A stretch of DNA of 64,000 nt from Frigidibacter sp. (lineage in GTDB: Bacteria; Pseudomonadota; Alphaproteobacteria; Rhodobacterales; Rhodobacteraceae), in contig NZ_JAUYTT010000012.1 in NCBI RefSeq assembly GCF_030695035.1, positions 1-64,000 of the forward strand, in the 5' to 3' direction. This document shows, piece by piece, positions 33,619-42,508 of the stretch. The notes beneath the pieces are model-generated. The model did not search any database and was not told where the DNA came from. It saw only the letters and a program-made list of their open reading frames with translations. How positions within the stretch are numbered: the stretch's first letter is position 1; every line of letters starts with the position of its first letter. Made by a program: the position numbers and the translations under genes.

Positions 33619-34812
33619 TCAGTCGTTGGTGCCGATCAGTCTTGCATGTTCTTGAAGGGCGAAGCGGTCGGTCATGCCGGCGACGTAGTCGAGGACCACG
33701 CGGGCGAGGGCGGTCTTGGCGTCGTCGCTGGCAAAAGCCTGCGCCACATCGCCGTGCCAGTCCTCGGGCAGCAGATCGGGCTGCGCGAGGAACAGCGGGA
33801 AGAGGTCGTTGACCACGGCCGTGACCCGGCCCCGTTCCACCAGCACCGGCGGGGCGCGGTACATGCGGGTGAAGAGGAAGGACTTGATCGCCTTGAGGTT
33901 CTGGTAGAGCGGTTTGGAAAACCGGATGATCGGCCCGTCCATCGCGCGGATCTCCTCGACCGATTGCGGATTGCTGGCGGTCAGGCGGCCGCGGGCGACG
34001 GCGATCACATCCTCGACCATCACCCCGAAGACCCGGCGCAGCGCCTCGTGCCGCCGGCGGGCGGGGTCGAGGCCAGGCCAGAGCCGGTCCACCTCGGCGA
34101 AGGCCGGGCCGGTGACCGGCAGCTCCATCAGGTCGGCCTCGGTAAAGAGCCCGGCGCGCAGGCCGTCATGCAGGTCATGGTGGTTGTAGGCGACATCATC
34201 GGCCACCGCCGCCACCTGCGCCTCGGCCGAGGCGAAGGTGGCAAGGTCGAGATCCCAGAGCCCGTTCACCTCGGCCAGCGCATAGGGCAGCGGCCCGCTG
34301 CCCACCGCATGGCTGCCGCTGGCATGGGGGCCGGTGACGGGGCCGTTATGCTTGGCGATCCCTTCCAGCGTTTCCCAGGTCAGGTTCAGCCCGTCGAAAT
34401 CGGCATAGTGCCGTTCCAGCCGCGTCACGATCCGCAGCGCCTGCGCATTGTGATCGAAGCCGCCATAGGGCTGCATCAGCAGCGCCAGCGCATCCTCGCC
34501 GGTATGGCCGAAGGGCGGGTGGCCAAGGTCATGGGCCAGCGCCACCGCTTCGGCGAGATCGGTGTTCAGCCCCAGCTGCCCGGCGATGGTGCGCGCCACC
34601 TGCGCCACCTCGATGGTATGGGTCAGGCGGGTGCGGTAATAGTCACCCTCATGCTCCACGAAGACCTGGGTCTTGTGTTTCAGGCGCCGGAAGGCCGAGG
34701 AATGGATGATCCTGTCCCTGTCGCGCTGAAAGGGCGAGCGGAAGGTGGACATGTGTTCATCGTGCAGCCGGCCGCGGCTGGCCTCTGGCTGGCAGGCATA
34801 GGGTGCAAGCAT
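33619..34812 (-). CDS. dgt: Deoxyguanosinetriphosphate triphosphohydrolase-like protein
   Basis: A 397-residue HD-domain dNTPase. 'RDRDRIIHSSAFRRLKHKTQV' (shown in parts) plus the HD signature 'HTIEVAQVAR' and 'AHDLGHPPFGHTGEDAL' identify the dGTPase family. It hydrolyses dNTPs to deoxynucleoside and triphosphate, influencing dNTP pools. ATG 34812 is preferred to 34839, since GGGGA precedes it and the family N-terminus (MLAPYACQPE) begins there. Divergent from the A-type Fe-S carrier gene. Confidence 0.93.
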   Translation of the reverse strand: MLAPYACQPEASRGRLHDEHMSTFRSPFQRDRDRIIHSSAFRRLKHKTQVFVEHEGDYYRTRLTHTIEVAQVARTIAGQLGLNTDLAEAVALAHDLGHPPFGHTGEDALALLMQPYGGFDHNAQALRIVTRLERHYADFDGLNLTWETLEGIAKHNGPVTGPHASGSHAVGSGPLPYALAEVNGLWDLDLATFASAEAQVAAVADDVAYNHHDLHDGLRAGLFTEADLMELPVTGPAFAEVDRLWPGLDPARRRHEALRRVFGVMVEDVIAVARGRLTASNPQSVEEIRAMDGPIIRFSKPLYQNLKAIKSFLFTRMYRAPPVLVERGRVTAVVNDLFPLFLAQPDLLPEDWHGDVAQAFASDDAKTALARVVLDYVAGMTDRFALQEHARLIGTND

Positions 34813-34874
34813 GGGTCCCCGGGTGTTGTCAAAACGCACATGCCGGTGCGGCCCCGTGCAATGCGGGGCTGTTC

Positions 34875-34903
34875 TTGTCCGGCCTTTGCGGGCATCCTAT
34901 ATG
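34875..34903 (+). promoter_or_regulatory. Sigma70-type promoter of the Fe-S carrier gene
   Basis: TTGTCC (34875-34880), a 17-bp spacer and TATATG (34898-34903) form a good housekeeping promoter. It would give a leader of about 30 nt before the ATG at 34939. Confidence 0.55.
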
Positions 34904-34938
34904 TTGGATGTCACCGGATTGATACGGATTTTGCCGCG

Positions 34939-35268
34939 ATGGACCTGCAATTGCCCCCCAAAGTCACGCCCCGCGCCTTCGCGCGGCTGGCTGAGATCAA
35001 TGCGGGCGGCGGGGCCAAGGCCCTGCGCGTCGCGGTGGAAGGTGGCGGCTGTTCGGGCTTCCAGTATGACATAAGGCTCGATGACCCGGCCCCCGACGAT
35101 CTGGTGCTGGAGACTTCGGGCCAGAAGGTGCTGGTCGACCCGGTCTCACTGCCCTTCCTGCAGAACGCGGTGATTGATTTCTCTGAAGAGCTGATCGGCG
35201 CGCGGTTCGTGATCGAGAACCCCAATGCCAGTTCTTCCTGCGGCTGCGGGACCAGTTTCTCGCTGTGA
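34939..35268 (+). CDS. HesB/IscA-type iron-sulfur cluster carrier
   Basis: A 109-residue A-type carrier that delivers Fe-S clusters to apo-proteins. The three conserved cysteines are present in 'GGGCSGFQY' and the C-terminal 'SSCGCGTSF'. Its length is right for ErpA/IscA. Without a phylogeny I cannot say which. It stands alone, divergent from dgt. Confidence 0.93.
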   Translation: MDLQLPPKVTPRAFARLAEINAGGGAKALRVAVEGGGCSGFQYDIRLDDPAPDDLVLETSGQKVLVDPVSLPFLQNAVIDFSEELIGARFVIENPNASSSCGCGTSFSL

Positions 35269-35382
35269 TCCCCGGCCCCATAGACCCCAGCCGAACCAGC
35301 CCCCTGCCTGCCATCCGGCCGGGCGGGGGTGTCTTTGCGCGGGCAGCGCCTCTGCCCTGCCGGGACGGGGCATGACGGGCCG

Positions 35383-36651
35383 ATGATTTTCGAGGTCTTG
35401 ATCGTGCTGATGCTGACGGTCTGCAACGGCGCGCTGGCAATGTCGGAGCTTGCCATCGTCTCGGCCAAGCCGGCGCGGCTGCGGGTGCTGGCGGGCGCGG
35501 GCAGCAAGGGCGCGGTGACCGCGCTGCAGCTGCAGGAGAATCCGGGGCGGTTCCTGTCGGCGGTGCAGATCGGCATCACGCTGGTGGGCGTGCTGTCGGG
35601 CGCGGTCTCGGGGGCGACGCTGGGGCTGCGCCTGTCGGGGACGCTGGCCGAGGCAGGGATGCCGCCGGCGCTGGCCTCGTCCGTGGGCGTGGGCCTCGTG
35701 GTCGCGGCCATCACCTACCTGTCGCTGATCGTGGGCGAGCTGGTTCCCAAGCAGATCGCGCTGCGCAATCCCGAAGGCGTGGCGAGCCGCGTTGCCCCCG
35801 CAATGGTGATTGTTGCCAAGGTGACCACACCGATCGTCTGGTTCCTCGACCTTTCGGGCAAGACCGTGCTGCGGCTTCTGGGCCAGTCCGGCGTCACCGA
35901 AAGCCGGATGACCGATGAGGAGGTGCGGATGATCATGGCCGAGGCCGAGCAGGCCGGGGTGCTTGCGCCGGGCGAGCGCGAGATGATCGCCGGGGTGATG
36001 CGGATGGCCGACCGCCCGGCCCGGGCGCTGATGACGCGGGCGCGCGATGTGGACGTGATCGACCTTGGCGATCCGCTGGAGGAGACGATGGCGCGGGGCC
36101 GCGCCACCCGCCGCTCTCGCCTGCCGGTGCGGGACGGCGCGGAGGACGAGATCATCGGCGTGATCCGGGTGCGCGACCTGCTGGCCTGGACGCCGGAGGC
36201 CGGGCTGCTGCGCGATCTGATCACCGAGGTGCCGGTGGTCATGGATGTGGCCGGCGCTTCGGTGGTGATCGAACAGCTGCGCCAATCCTCCGCCCATATG
36301 CTGCTGGTCTATGACGAATATGGACATTTCGAGGGCGTGGTGACGCCGATGGACCTGCTGGAAGCGATCACCGGCACTTTCGAGGAGGGCGAGGCGGAGG
36401 AGCCGGCGATGGCGCAGCGCGAGGACGGGTCCTGGCTGGTTGCGGGCTGGATGCCGATCGACGAGTTCGCCGACCGCCTGTCGCTGCGCCGGCCCGAGGG
36501 CGATTTCGACACGGTCGCGGGCTTCGTGCTCGATGAGATGCGCCGCCTGCCCGCGCTTGGCGAGAGCTTCCGCCACGCCGGCTGGCGGTTCGAGGTGGTG
36601 GACCTTGACGGAATGCGCATCGACAAGCTGCTGGTGGCGCGCGACAGCTGA
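35383..36651 (+). CDS. CNNM/CorC (hemolysin-family) membrane protein
   Basis: A 422-residue protein with a DUF21/CNNM transmembrane domain (about residues 1-170), two CBS repeats (about 200-315; 'ATRRSRLPVRDG' and 'HMLLVYDEYGHFEGVVT') and a C-terminal CorC_HlyC domain. Homologues affect Mg/Co export or resistance; no haemolytic activity is implied. ATG 35383 sits at the start of the first hydrophobic segment. Confidence 0.93.
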   Translation: MIFEVLIVLMLTVCNGALAMSELAIVSAKPARLRVLAGAGSKGAVTALQLQENPGRFLSAVQIGITLVGVLSGAVSGATLGLRLSGTLAEAGMPPALASSVGVGLVVAAITYLSLIVGELVPKQIALRNPEGVASRVAPAMVIVAKVTTPIVWFLDLSGKTVLRLLGQSGVTESRMTDEEVRMIMAEAEQAGVLAPGEREMIAGVMRMADRPARALMTRARDVDVIDLGDPLEETMARGRATRRSRLPVRDGAEDEIIGVIRVRDLLAWTPEAGLLRDLITEVPVVMDVAGASVVIEQLRQSSAHMLLVYDEYGHFEGVVTPMDLLEAITGTFEEGEAEEPAMAQREDGSWLVAGWMPIDEFADRLSLRRPEGDFDTVAGFVLDEMRRLPALGESFRHAGWRFEVVDLDGMRIDKLLVARDS

Positions 36652-36679
36652 CCGGCTTACCCTTTACGAGGCCCTCCCC

Positions 36680-37375
36680 ATGACCACGATCCTGCTGCTT
36701 GGCTCCGGCCCCGGTGTCACCGCCTGCGAGGGCTGGGGGCGGGCGCCGTTCGACAAGGTCGTGGCGATCAACAATGCCTGGCGCGTGCGGGCGGATTGGG
36801 ACGAGCTGGTGCATCCCTGGGACTTTCCTGCCGACCGGATGCCCGTGCCCGCGGGCCAGCGGATCGTGACGGAAGTCGAGTTCGTGCCGGCGCAGAACCT
36901 TTATGGCGGCTTCGTCTATGCCGGGGCGACCATGGCCTTCACCGCCGCCTATTGGCTGCTGGCGGAGTACCGGCCGCGCTGCATCGGCTTCCTCGGCTGC
37001 GACATGCATTATCCTGCCAGCGGCCCCACGCATTTCTACGGCACCGGCACGCCCGACCCCTTGCGCGCCGACATCACCCTGCAATCGCTGGAGGCGAAGG
37101 CCACACGGCTGGCGATCCTCGCCGCGCGGCAGGGCTGCACGCTGGTGAACCTGTCGGACGGGCCCACGCGGCTGACCTTTCCGCGGGCGACCCCAGAGGG
37201 CATGGCGAATGCCAGCCCCCTGCCCCATGACCCCGCCGCCGCCGATGCCGCCCTGGCGCGCGAGGCGGCGCTGGACTACCTCGTACCCTCGGGCCGGTAT
37301 TGGGAGGAGGCGGGGCGCTTCGATCCGGCCGAACTCGCCGCCCTCGATGCGCTGTGGCTGGCGGCCGCGCGCTAA
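36680..37375 (+). CDS. Hypothetical protein with Rossmann-like N-terminus
   Basis: A 231-residue soluble protein. 'ILLLGSGPGVTACEGW' at the start resembles a nucleotide-binding glycine loop. 'FDKVVAINNAWRVRADWDELVHPWDFP' and 'RCIGFLGCDMHYPASGPTHFYG' (given in parts: VAINNAW, IGFLGCDMHY) are distinctive. The layout recalls DUF115 or sialyltransferase-like Rossmann folds, but I do not recognise the family with confidence. Starts at ATG 36680, 28 nt after the CNNM gene; xthA follows after 66 nt. Confidence 0.72.
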   Translation: MTTILLLGSGPGVTACEGWGRAPFDKVVAINNAWRVRADWDELVHPWDFPADRMPVPAGQRIVTEVEFVPAQNLYGGFVYAGATMAFTAAYWLLAEYRPRCIGFLGCDMHYPASGPTHFYGTGTPDPLRADITLQSLEAKATRLAILAARQGCTLVNLSDGPTRLTFPRATPEGMANASPLPHDPAAADAALAREAALDYLVPSGRYWEEAGRFDPAELAALDALWLAAAR

Positions 37376-37441
37376 GCCCCGCGCTTGCCCCCTGCCCCCC
37401 GCCCCCCTACAACAGTCAAGGCAACCGCCCGGAGGCCCCCC

Positions 37442-38221
37442 ATGAAGATCGCCAGCTTCAACATCAACGGCATCAAGGCCCGGATCGAGGCACTGCCGGT
37501 CTGGCTGGCCGAGGCCACGCCCGACGTGGTGGTGCTGCAAGAGATCAAGTCGGTGGACGAGGGCTTCCCGCGGGAGATCTTCGAGGATATGGGCTACCGG
37601 GTGGAAACCCATGGCCAGAAGGGCTTCAACGGCGTCGCCATGCTGTCGCGGCTGCCGCTGGAGGACATCCGCCGCGGGTTGCCCGGCGACGATGAGGACG
37701 TGCAGGCGCGCTGGATCGAGGCGACGGTGCTGGGGGATGACCGGGCGGTGCGGGTCTGCGGGCTCTACCTGCCCAACGGCAACCCGGCGCCGGGGCCGAA
37801 ATACGACTACAAGCTGGCCTGGATGGCACGGATGGAGGGCCGCGTGCGCGAGGTGCTGGCCACCGAGGAGCCCGCGGTCTTTGCCGGCGATTACAACGTG
37901 ATCCCGCAGCCCGAGGATGCCGCCCGCCCCGAAGTCTGGACCGAGGACGCGCTGTTCCTGCCGCAGACGCGGGAGGCCTATCGGAGGCTGTTGAACCTCG
38001 GCCTCACCGACGCCTTCCGCGTCCGCGAGCCGCGGCCGGGGCATTACAGCTTCTGGGACTATCAGGCCGGCGCCTGGGACAGGAACAACGGCATCCGCAT
38101 CGACCACCTGCTGCTGACGCCTCAGGCCGCCGACCTGCTCACGGCGGCGGGGATCGACAAGGAGGTCCGCGGGCGCGAGAAACCCTCGGACCATGTGCCG
38201 GTCTGGGTGGAGCTGGAGTAA
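37442..38221 (+). CDS. xthA: Exodeoxyribonuclease III
   Basis: A 259-residue EEP-fold nuclease for base-excision repair (AP endonuclease, 3'-5' exonuclease). Motifs: 'FNINGIKAR' (N of the metal site), 'LQEIKSVDEGFP' (catalytic E), 'GLYLPNGNP', 'FAGDYNVIP' (D/N pair) and 'IRIDHLLLTP...SDHVPVWVEL' (DH motif). Complete. GGAGG precedes the ATG. Confidence 0.96.
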   Translation: MKIASFNINGIKARIEALPVWLAEATPDVVVLQEIKSVDEGFPREIFEDMGYRVETHGQKGFNGVAMLSRLPLEDIRRGLPGDDEDVQARWIEATVLGDDRAVRVCGLYLPNGNPAPGPKYDYKLAWMARMEGRVREVLATEEPAVFAGDYNVIPQPEDAARPEVWTEDALFLPQTREAYRRLLNLGLTDAFRVREPRPGHYSFWDYQAGAWDRNNGIRIDHLLLTPQAADLLTAAGIDKEVRGREKPSDHVPVWVELE

Positions 38222-38340
38222 GCGCTCCGGGCACGCGAGAACGTGTTCGGGCGCGTCTTTCACCAACCTTGGAACTTCGCTAGGCTTTCAGACCATACTG
38301 GCCGCCACGGCCAAGAATGACCTGCGCGAACTGGATGTCG

Positions 38341-39054
38341 ATGAGCCCTGAGCCCCCTGCGAAGCCCGAAGACACCGCCTCTGGCACGGATATGCCCGTC
38401 CCTGCACCCGGCAGCCCCGGCGAGCCCAGGGGGCGTGGACACCGGGCCCCGCCCCCCAAGAAGAAGCTGTCGCTGATCCTGGCCGAGCTGGCAGAGGACG
38501 GCGCGCGCGAGCGGATCTCCGTCGCCGATCTGGTCCAGATCCTGCAGGCCCGCGCCTTTGGCGCCTTGCTGCTGGTCTTCGCGCTGCCCAACGTCCTGCC
38601 TGCGCCGCCCGGAACCTCGGGCATCCTCGGCCTGCCGCTGCTGTATCTGGCGGCGCAGATGATGCTGGGCAAGCCGGCCTGGCTGCCGGCCTTCATCAGC
38701 AAGCGCTCGATGCTGCGCGAGGATTTCGGGGCGCTGATCACGCGGGTCACGCCGATGCTGATGCGGGCCGAACGGCTGCTGGTCCCGCGCCTGCCCGCGC
38801 TCAGCACGCCACTGGCGCAGCAGCTGGTCGGGGGGCTCTGCCTGGTGCTGGCCATCGTGCTGGTGCTGCCGATCCCGCTGGGGAACATGCTGCCGGCCTT
38901 CGCCATCTGCCTGATCGCCCTCGGCATCCTGGAGCGCGACGGGGCCTGGATCCTCGGCGGCAGCGCCACCGGCCTGCTGGCGCTGCTGATCGTCTATGGC
39001 GTGATCTATGCGATGATCAGGGCAGCGATGTTCGTGATCTTCAACGCCTTCTGA
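38341..39054 (+). CDS. exoD: ExoD-family exopolysaccharide synthesis membrane protein
   Basis: A 237-residue protein. A Pro-rich N-terminus is followed by 'LSLILAELAEDGARERISVADLVQIL' (in parts: ELAEDG, ISVADLV), the ExoD signature 'RAFGALLLVFALPNVLPAPPGTSG', and about five membrane segments. ExoD of rhizobia affects exopolysaccharide and alkali tolerance. The mechanism is unclear. Start uncertain: in-frame ATGs at 38317, 38335 and 38341 all have weak ribosome-binding sites. Followed by repeat copy C. Confidence 0.85.
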   Translation: MSPEPPAKPEDTASGTDMPVPAPGSPGEPRGRGHRAPPPKKKLSLILAELAEDGARERISVADLVQILQARAFGALLLVFALPNVLPAPPGTSGILGLPLLYLAAQMMLGKPAWLPAFISKRSMLREDFGALITRVTPMLMRAERLLVPRLPALSTPLAQQLVGGLCLVLAIVLVLPIPLGNMLPAFAICLIALGILERDGAWILGGSATGLLALLIVYGVIYAMIRAAMFVIFNAF

Positions 39055-39096
39055 GGGGATGGGGGTCCGGGGGCGCCTCGCTCCCCGAGGGCGCTT

Positions 39097-39213
39097 CCCG
39101 GCGCGATCGGGCGGCTTGCCAGTGGCAAGCCGCCCGCGACGGTTGCCCGGAGGCGCGGGGCCGCAGGGCAAGGGGGGTGCCGCCTCCCCGGACGGGGCCA
39201 AATTCTGATGGGC
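39097..39213 (+). repeat. Dispersed intergenic repeat family 1, copy C (3'-truncated)
   Basis: Runs from CCCGGCGCGATCGGG through the perfect palindrome CTTGCCAGTGGCAAG and the TTGCCC...GGGCAA stem, to CCAAATTCTGATGGG, then stops. The hairpins and the terminal CGAAATT palindrome of the other copies are missing. The break is followed at once by low-GC sequence carrying an orphan gene. Confidence 0.85.
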
Positions 39214-39276
39214 GAGCGTTGCTAGGCAGTCAGACGGTAGCCTCTATGCCGAGCACGCTCCACCGGGACAATATGA

Positions 39277-39726
39277 GTGACAGTCAACCCGTCCTTCGGA
39301 TATCGTTCGAGAATGATAGCTTGGATCGAGAGAGTAGAGCGCTCGAAATATATCCGCTGGATCGTCGCCGCGGCGAGCATCGTGATGATCTGGGCCACCC
39401 TTGGCGACGGGACGGCGGGTCAGACCACTAAGGGTCTGCTCCTTGCCGTGGCGATTATCGGGAGTGCGTTCGCGGGTGTCATCGTGGGCAAATTCTTGGG
39501 GCGCATAGTGGCCAAGCATACTCTCAAACAGTCCGACGACATCACTGAAGGGGTGACCGCAGCGTTTTCTGTCTTCGGGTTTCTGTTCTTGCCAGCCGTG
39601 TCGGCGTCTTGGGCCAACAGCCAGTTTGGCACCACCGTCGACATGCTCTCCATCGGAGCGCATTTCTTTTGGGCCTGTGCTGCTGGCGCGGTGGCCTACT
39701 GTGTTCCGCCTGCCACCAAACTTTAG
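39277..39726 (+). CDS. Orphan multi-span membrane protein, low GC
   Basis: A 149-residue protein with three to four hydrophobic segments ('WIVAAASIVMIWATLG', 'GLLLAVAIIGSAFAGVIVG', 'AFSVFGFLFLPAVSA', 'FFWACAAGAVAYCV'). No recognised family. Base composition differs from its neighbours: 47% GC in 39301-39360 and 55% in 39541-39600. It directly follows the truncated repeat copy C, so it is likely a recent acquisition. GTG 39277 has GGGA upstream; ATG 39313 is the alternative start. Confidence 0.6.
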   Translation: MTVNPSFGYRSRMIAWIERVERSKYIRWIVAAASIVMIWATLGDGTAGQTTKGLLLAVAIIGSAFAGVIVGKFLGRIVAKHTLKQSDDITEGVTAAFSVFGFLFLPAVSASWANSQFGTTVDMLSIGAHFFWACAAGAVAYCVPPATKL

Positions 39727-39766
39727 CTCGGACGCACGACCCGAGGCGGCGTAGGACCACCCCCCC

Positions 39767-40954
39767 TCACCCCGTCACATCATACCCATACAGCCAGTCA
39801 AACTTCCCCAACAACCTTCCCGGTGCCACCGCCCCTGCCGCCCGCAGCCCCAGATGCGCCACGGCCCTCGGCAGGCCCGCAAGGTGATAGTGGCGGGCGT
39901 TGCGGGTGGCGGCGTCGACCACGCGGGCGGCGCGGGCCTCGCGGCGCTGCTGGTAGGCGGCGAGGCCCGCGGCGGGGGTGTCGTGGCTGGCCAGCGCCTC
40001 GGCCAGCACCCAGGCATCCTCCAGCGCCATCACCGCGCCCTGCGCGAGGAAGGGCAGCGTCGGGTGGGCGGCGTCCCCGAGGATCGCGGCGCCCCAGCCG
40101 CCCGCTTCCGGCCCCGAGGCCTGCCAGCGTTTGGCGACCGGGTGGCGGAAGAGGCCCCAGAGATAGGGGTCCTCCACCTGCTCCAGCCAGCCGCGCACGG
40201 TGGGGCAGAAGTCGCGGAAGGCGATGCGCAGGCCCATCGGGTCATCACGCAGCGACCAGCTTTCCTCGACCCAGCGGTGCCGCTCTTCCACCGCCACGAT
40301 ATTGCGCAGGGTGCCGCCGCGCAAAGGATAGCTGACAAGGTGGCGCCCCGCCCCCATGAACACCTGCGCCACCGGGGCGATGCCCGGTTCGGCGGGAATC
40401 ACAGTGCGCCAGGCGGCGTGATGGGTGAAGAAGGGCGCGACGGCGCCGTTCAGCGCCTCGCGCAGTCGCGAATGCAGCCCGTCGGCACCGATCAGCAACC
40501 CGCATTCCACCTCGGCCCCCTGCGCGGTGACGATGCGCGGCGGATGCGCCCCCAGCACCACCTTGTCGATGCGCTGCAGCAGGCGGATCTGCACCCCCGC
40601 CTCGCGCGCGCCCACCGCCAGCAGGTCGATCAGGTCGGCGCGGTGGACGAAGCGATAGGGGGCAACCGGCTGCAGCTTGCCGACGTCGAGCCGCAGCACG
40701 CGGGTGCCCGACCCGCCATCCCACAGCTCCACCGCCTCGGCGCGCGTGCCCGCCGCCTCCATCGCGCCCTCAAGGCCAAGCGCCTTGAGCACGCAAGCGC
40801 CATTGGGGCTGATCTGCAGCCCGGCGCCGACCTCGGTGATCTCGGCGGCCTGTTCCAGCACCGTCACCTCGGCGCCGCGCAGCGCCAGCGCCCGCGCCAC
40901 CGTCAGCCCCGCCACCCCGGCCCCCAGCACCGTCACCTTTTGGCCGATCAGCAT
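39767..40954 (-). CDS. FAD-dependent aromatic monooxygenase (salicylate-hydroxylase-like)
   Basis: A 395-residue class A flavoprotein monooxygenase. It has GxGxxG 'VLGAGVAGLTVARAL' at the N-terminus, 'GADGLHSRLREAL' (DG motif), and 'LGDAAHPTLPFLAQGAVMALEDA' (GD motif, in parts). Closest by pattern to salicylate/3-hydroxybenzoate hydroxylases and UbiH relatives. The substrate is not known, and no catabolic partners are adjacent. Confidence 0.88.
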   Translation of the reverse strand: MLIGQKVTVLGAGVAGLTVARALALRGAEVTVLEQAAEITEVGAGLQISPNGACVLKALGLEGAMEAAGTRAEAVELWDGGSGTRVLRLDVGKLQPVAPYRFVHRADLIDLLAVGAREAGVQIRLLQRIDKVVLGAHPPRIVTAQGAEVECGLLIGADGLHSRLREALNGAVAPFFTHHAAWRTVIPAEPGIAPVAQVFMGAGRHLVSYPLRGGTLRNIVAVEERHRWVEESWSLRDDPMGLRIAFRDFCPTVRGWLEQVEDPYLWGLFRHPVAKRWQASGPEAGGWGAAILGDAAHPTLPFLAQGAVMALEDAWVLAEALASHDTPAAGLAAYQQRREARAARVVDAATRNARHYHLAGLPRAVAHLGLRAAGAVAPGRLLGKFDWLYGYDVTG

Positions 40955-41032
40955 TCCCGTTCCCCCAAATGCAGCGCACCGGAGCCTTGCGACCCCGGTG
41001 CCCTGTTATTCTTGCTCGTGTTGCATCTGCCG

Positions 41033-41455
41033 TCAGTCGTCGCGATGAACCCGCTCGCGCCGCTCATGCCGTTCCTGCGCTTCCAGCGTCATGGTGGCGA
41101 TCGGGCGCGCATCCAGCCGCTTGAGGCTGATCGGCTCGCCGGTCATCTCGCAATAGCCGTATTCGCCATTGTCGATGCGCCGCAGCGCAGCGTCGATCTT
41201 GGAGACCAGCTTGCGCTGGCGATCCCGCGTGCGCAACTCCAGCGCCCGGTCGGTCTCTTCGCTGGCGCGGTCGGCGATGTCGGGCACGTTGCGGGCCGAG
41301 TCCTGCAGACCCTCCAGCGTCTCGGCCGACTGGTCGATCAGCTCCTGCTTCCAGATGTGCAGCTTGCGGCGGAAATACTCGCGCTGCCGCTCATTCATGA
41401 AAGGCTCGCCCTCTGCGGGGCGGTAATCCTCGGGAAGAAAGACCTCTGCCTTCAT
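41033..41455 (-). CDS. dksA: RNA polymerase-binding factor DksA
   Basis: A 140-residue secondary-channel regulator that, with ppGpp in well-studied bacteria, adjusts rRNA and stress promoters. The coiled-coil region ('FRRKLHIWKQELIDQSAETL', and the tip-type D-x-x-D-x-A segment 'VPDIADRASEE') is conserved. The zinc-finger cysteines are mostly replaced: the usual CxxC...CxxC reads CEMT...TLEA, leaving one cysteine. ATG 41455 has GGAGGGAG just upstream. A one-cysteine form is known in Rhodobacter sphaeroides, as I recall, and fits this lineage. Confidence 0.92.
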   Translation of the reverse strand: MKAEVFLPEDYRPAEGEPFMNERQREYFRRKLHIWKQELIDQSAETLEGLQDSARNVPDIADRASEETDRALELRTRDRQRKLVSKIDAALRRIDNGEYGYCEMTGEPISLKRLDARPIATMTLEAQERHERRERVHRDD

Positions 41456-41633
41456 CTCTGCTCCCTCCATTCGGCCGGAACGCTTGGCGGTGTCGCTCGT
41501 CATCCGGCACTCCTTGCGGCACCCCATAGCCCAAGGCGGAAGGCTTGTCACTAGGCTACCGCGCGCTTGCAGCGTTTTGCCCCGCCGTCTAGGGTCTGCC
41601 TGAACTTCGGGCGCAAGCGGGCGGAAAACACAC

Positions 41634-42476
41634 ATGAAATTCAGCGGAACCGAAAGCTACGTCGCCACCGAGGATCTGGCGGTGGCGGTGAATGCGGCGG
41701 TGACGCTGCAGCGGCCGCTGCTGGTGAAGGGCGAGCCGGGGACCGGCAAGACCGAGCTGGCGCGGCAGGTGGCGGCGAGCCTGAACCTGCCGATGGTGGA
41801 ATGGCATGTGAAATCCACGACCCGCGCGCAGCAGGGGCTGTACGAGTATGACGCCGTCAGCCGGCTGCGCGACAGCCAGCTTGGCGATGCCCGCGTGCAG
41901 GACGTGAAGAACTACATCCGCAAGGGCAAGCTCTGGCAGGCCTTCGAGGCGCCGGGCCGCGTGGTGCTGCTGATCGACGAGGTGGACAAGGCCGATATCG
42001 AGTTCCCGAACGACCTGCTGCAGGAACTCGACCGCATGGAATTCCATGTCTACGAGACCGGCGAGACCGTGCGCGCGCAGCATCGCCCGGTGATGATCAT
42101 CACCTCGAACAACGAAAAAGAGCTGCCCGACGCCTTCTTGCGCCGCTGCTTCTTCCACTACATCCGCTTCCCCGATGCCGAGACGATGCGCGCCATCGTC
42201 CGCGTCCACTTCCCCGATATCAAGGACGCGCTGCTGACCGAGGCGCTGACCCGCTTCTACACATTGCGCGAGCAGCCGGGGCTGAAGAAGAAACCCTCCA
42301 CCTCGGAAGTGCTGGACTGGCTGAAGCTGATCCTGGCCGAGGATCTGACCCCCGAAGACCTGAAGGGCGACGGTCGCAGCCTGCTGCCCCGCCTGCACGG
42401 CGCCCTCCTGAAGAACGAGCAGGACGTGGCGCTGTTCGAGCGCCTCGCCTTCCTCGACCGCCAGCAGCGGCGCTGA
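41634..42476 (+). CDS. MoxR-family AAA+ ATPase
   Basis: A 280-residue AAA+ chaperone-like ATPase. Walker A 'GEPGTGKTELAR', Walker B 'LLIDEVDKADIEFPNDLL', sensor 1 'ITSNNEKELPDAFLRRC'. MoxR proteins usually mature metal enzymes together with a VWA-domain partner encoded next door (CoxE-like). Here the next feature is a repeat and then a convergent gene, so the partner is not adjacent. Confidence 0.93.
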   Translation: MKFSGTESYVATEDLAVAVNAAVTLQRPLLVKGEPGTGKTELARQVAASLNLPMVEWHVKSTTRAQQGLYEYDAVSRLRDSQLGDARVQDVKNYIRKGKLWQAFEAPGRVVLLIDEVDKADIEFPNDLLQELDRMEFHVYETGETVRAQHRPVMIITSNNEKELPDAFLRRCFFHYIRFPDAETMRAIVRVHFPDIKDALLTEALTRFYTLREQPGLKKKPSTSEVLDWLKLILAEDLTPEDLKGDGRSLLPRLHGALLKNEQDVALFERLAFLDRQQRR

Positions 42477-42508
42477 AGCAAGGGAGGGGGCCGCGGGGCG
42501 CCTTTGCC

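Noticed and set aside
41033-41455. DksA as a pseudogene because of missing cysteines
   Set aside because: The gene is full length with an intact coiled coil and ribosome-binding site, and reduced-cysteine DksA forms are known.
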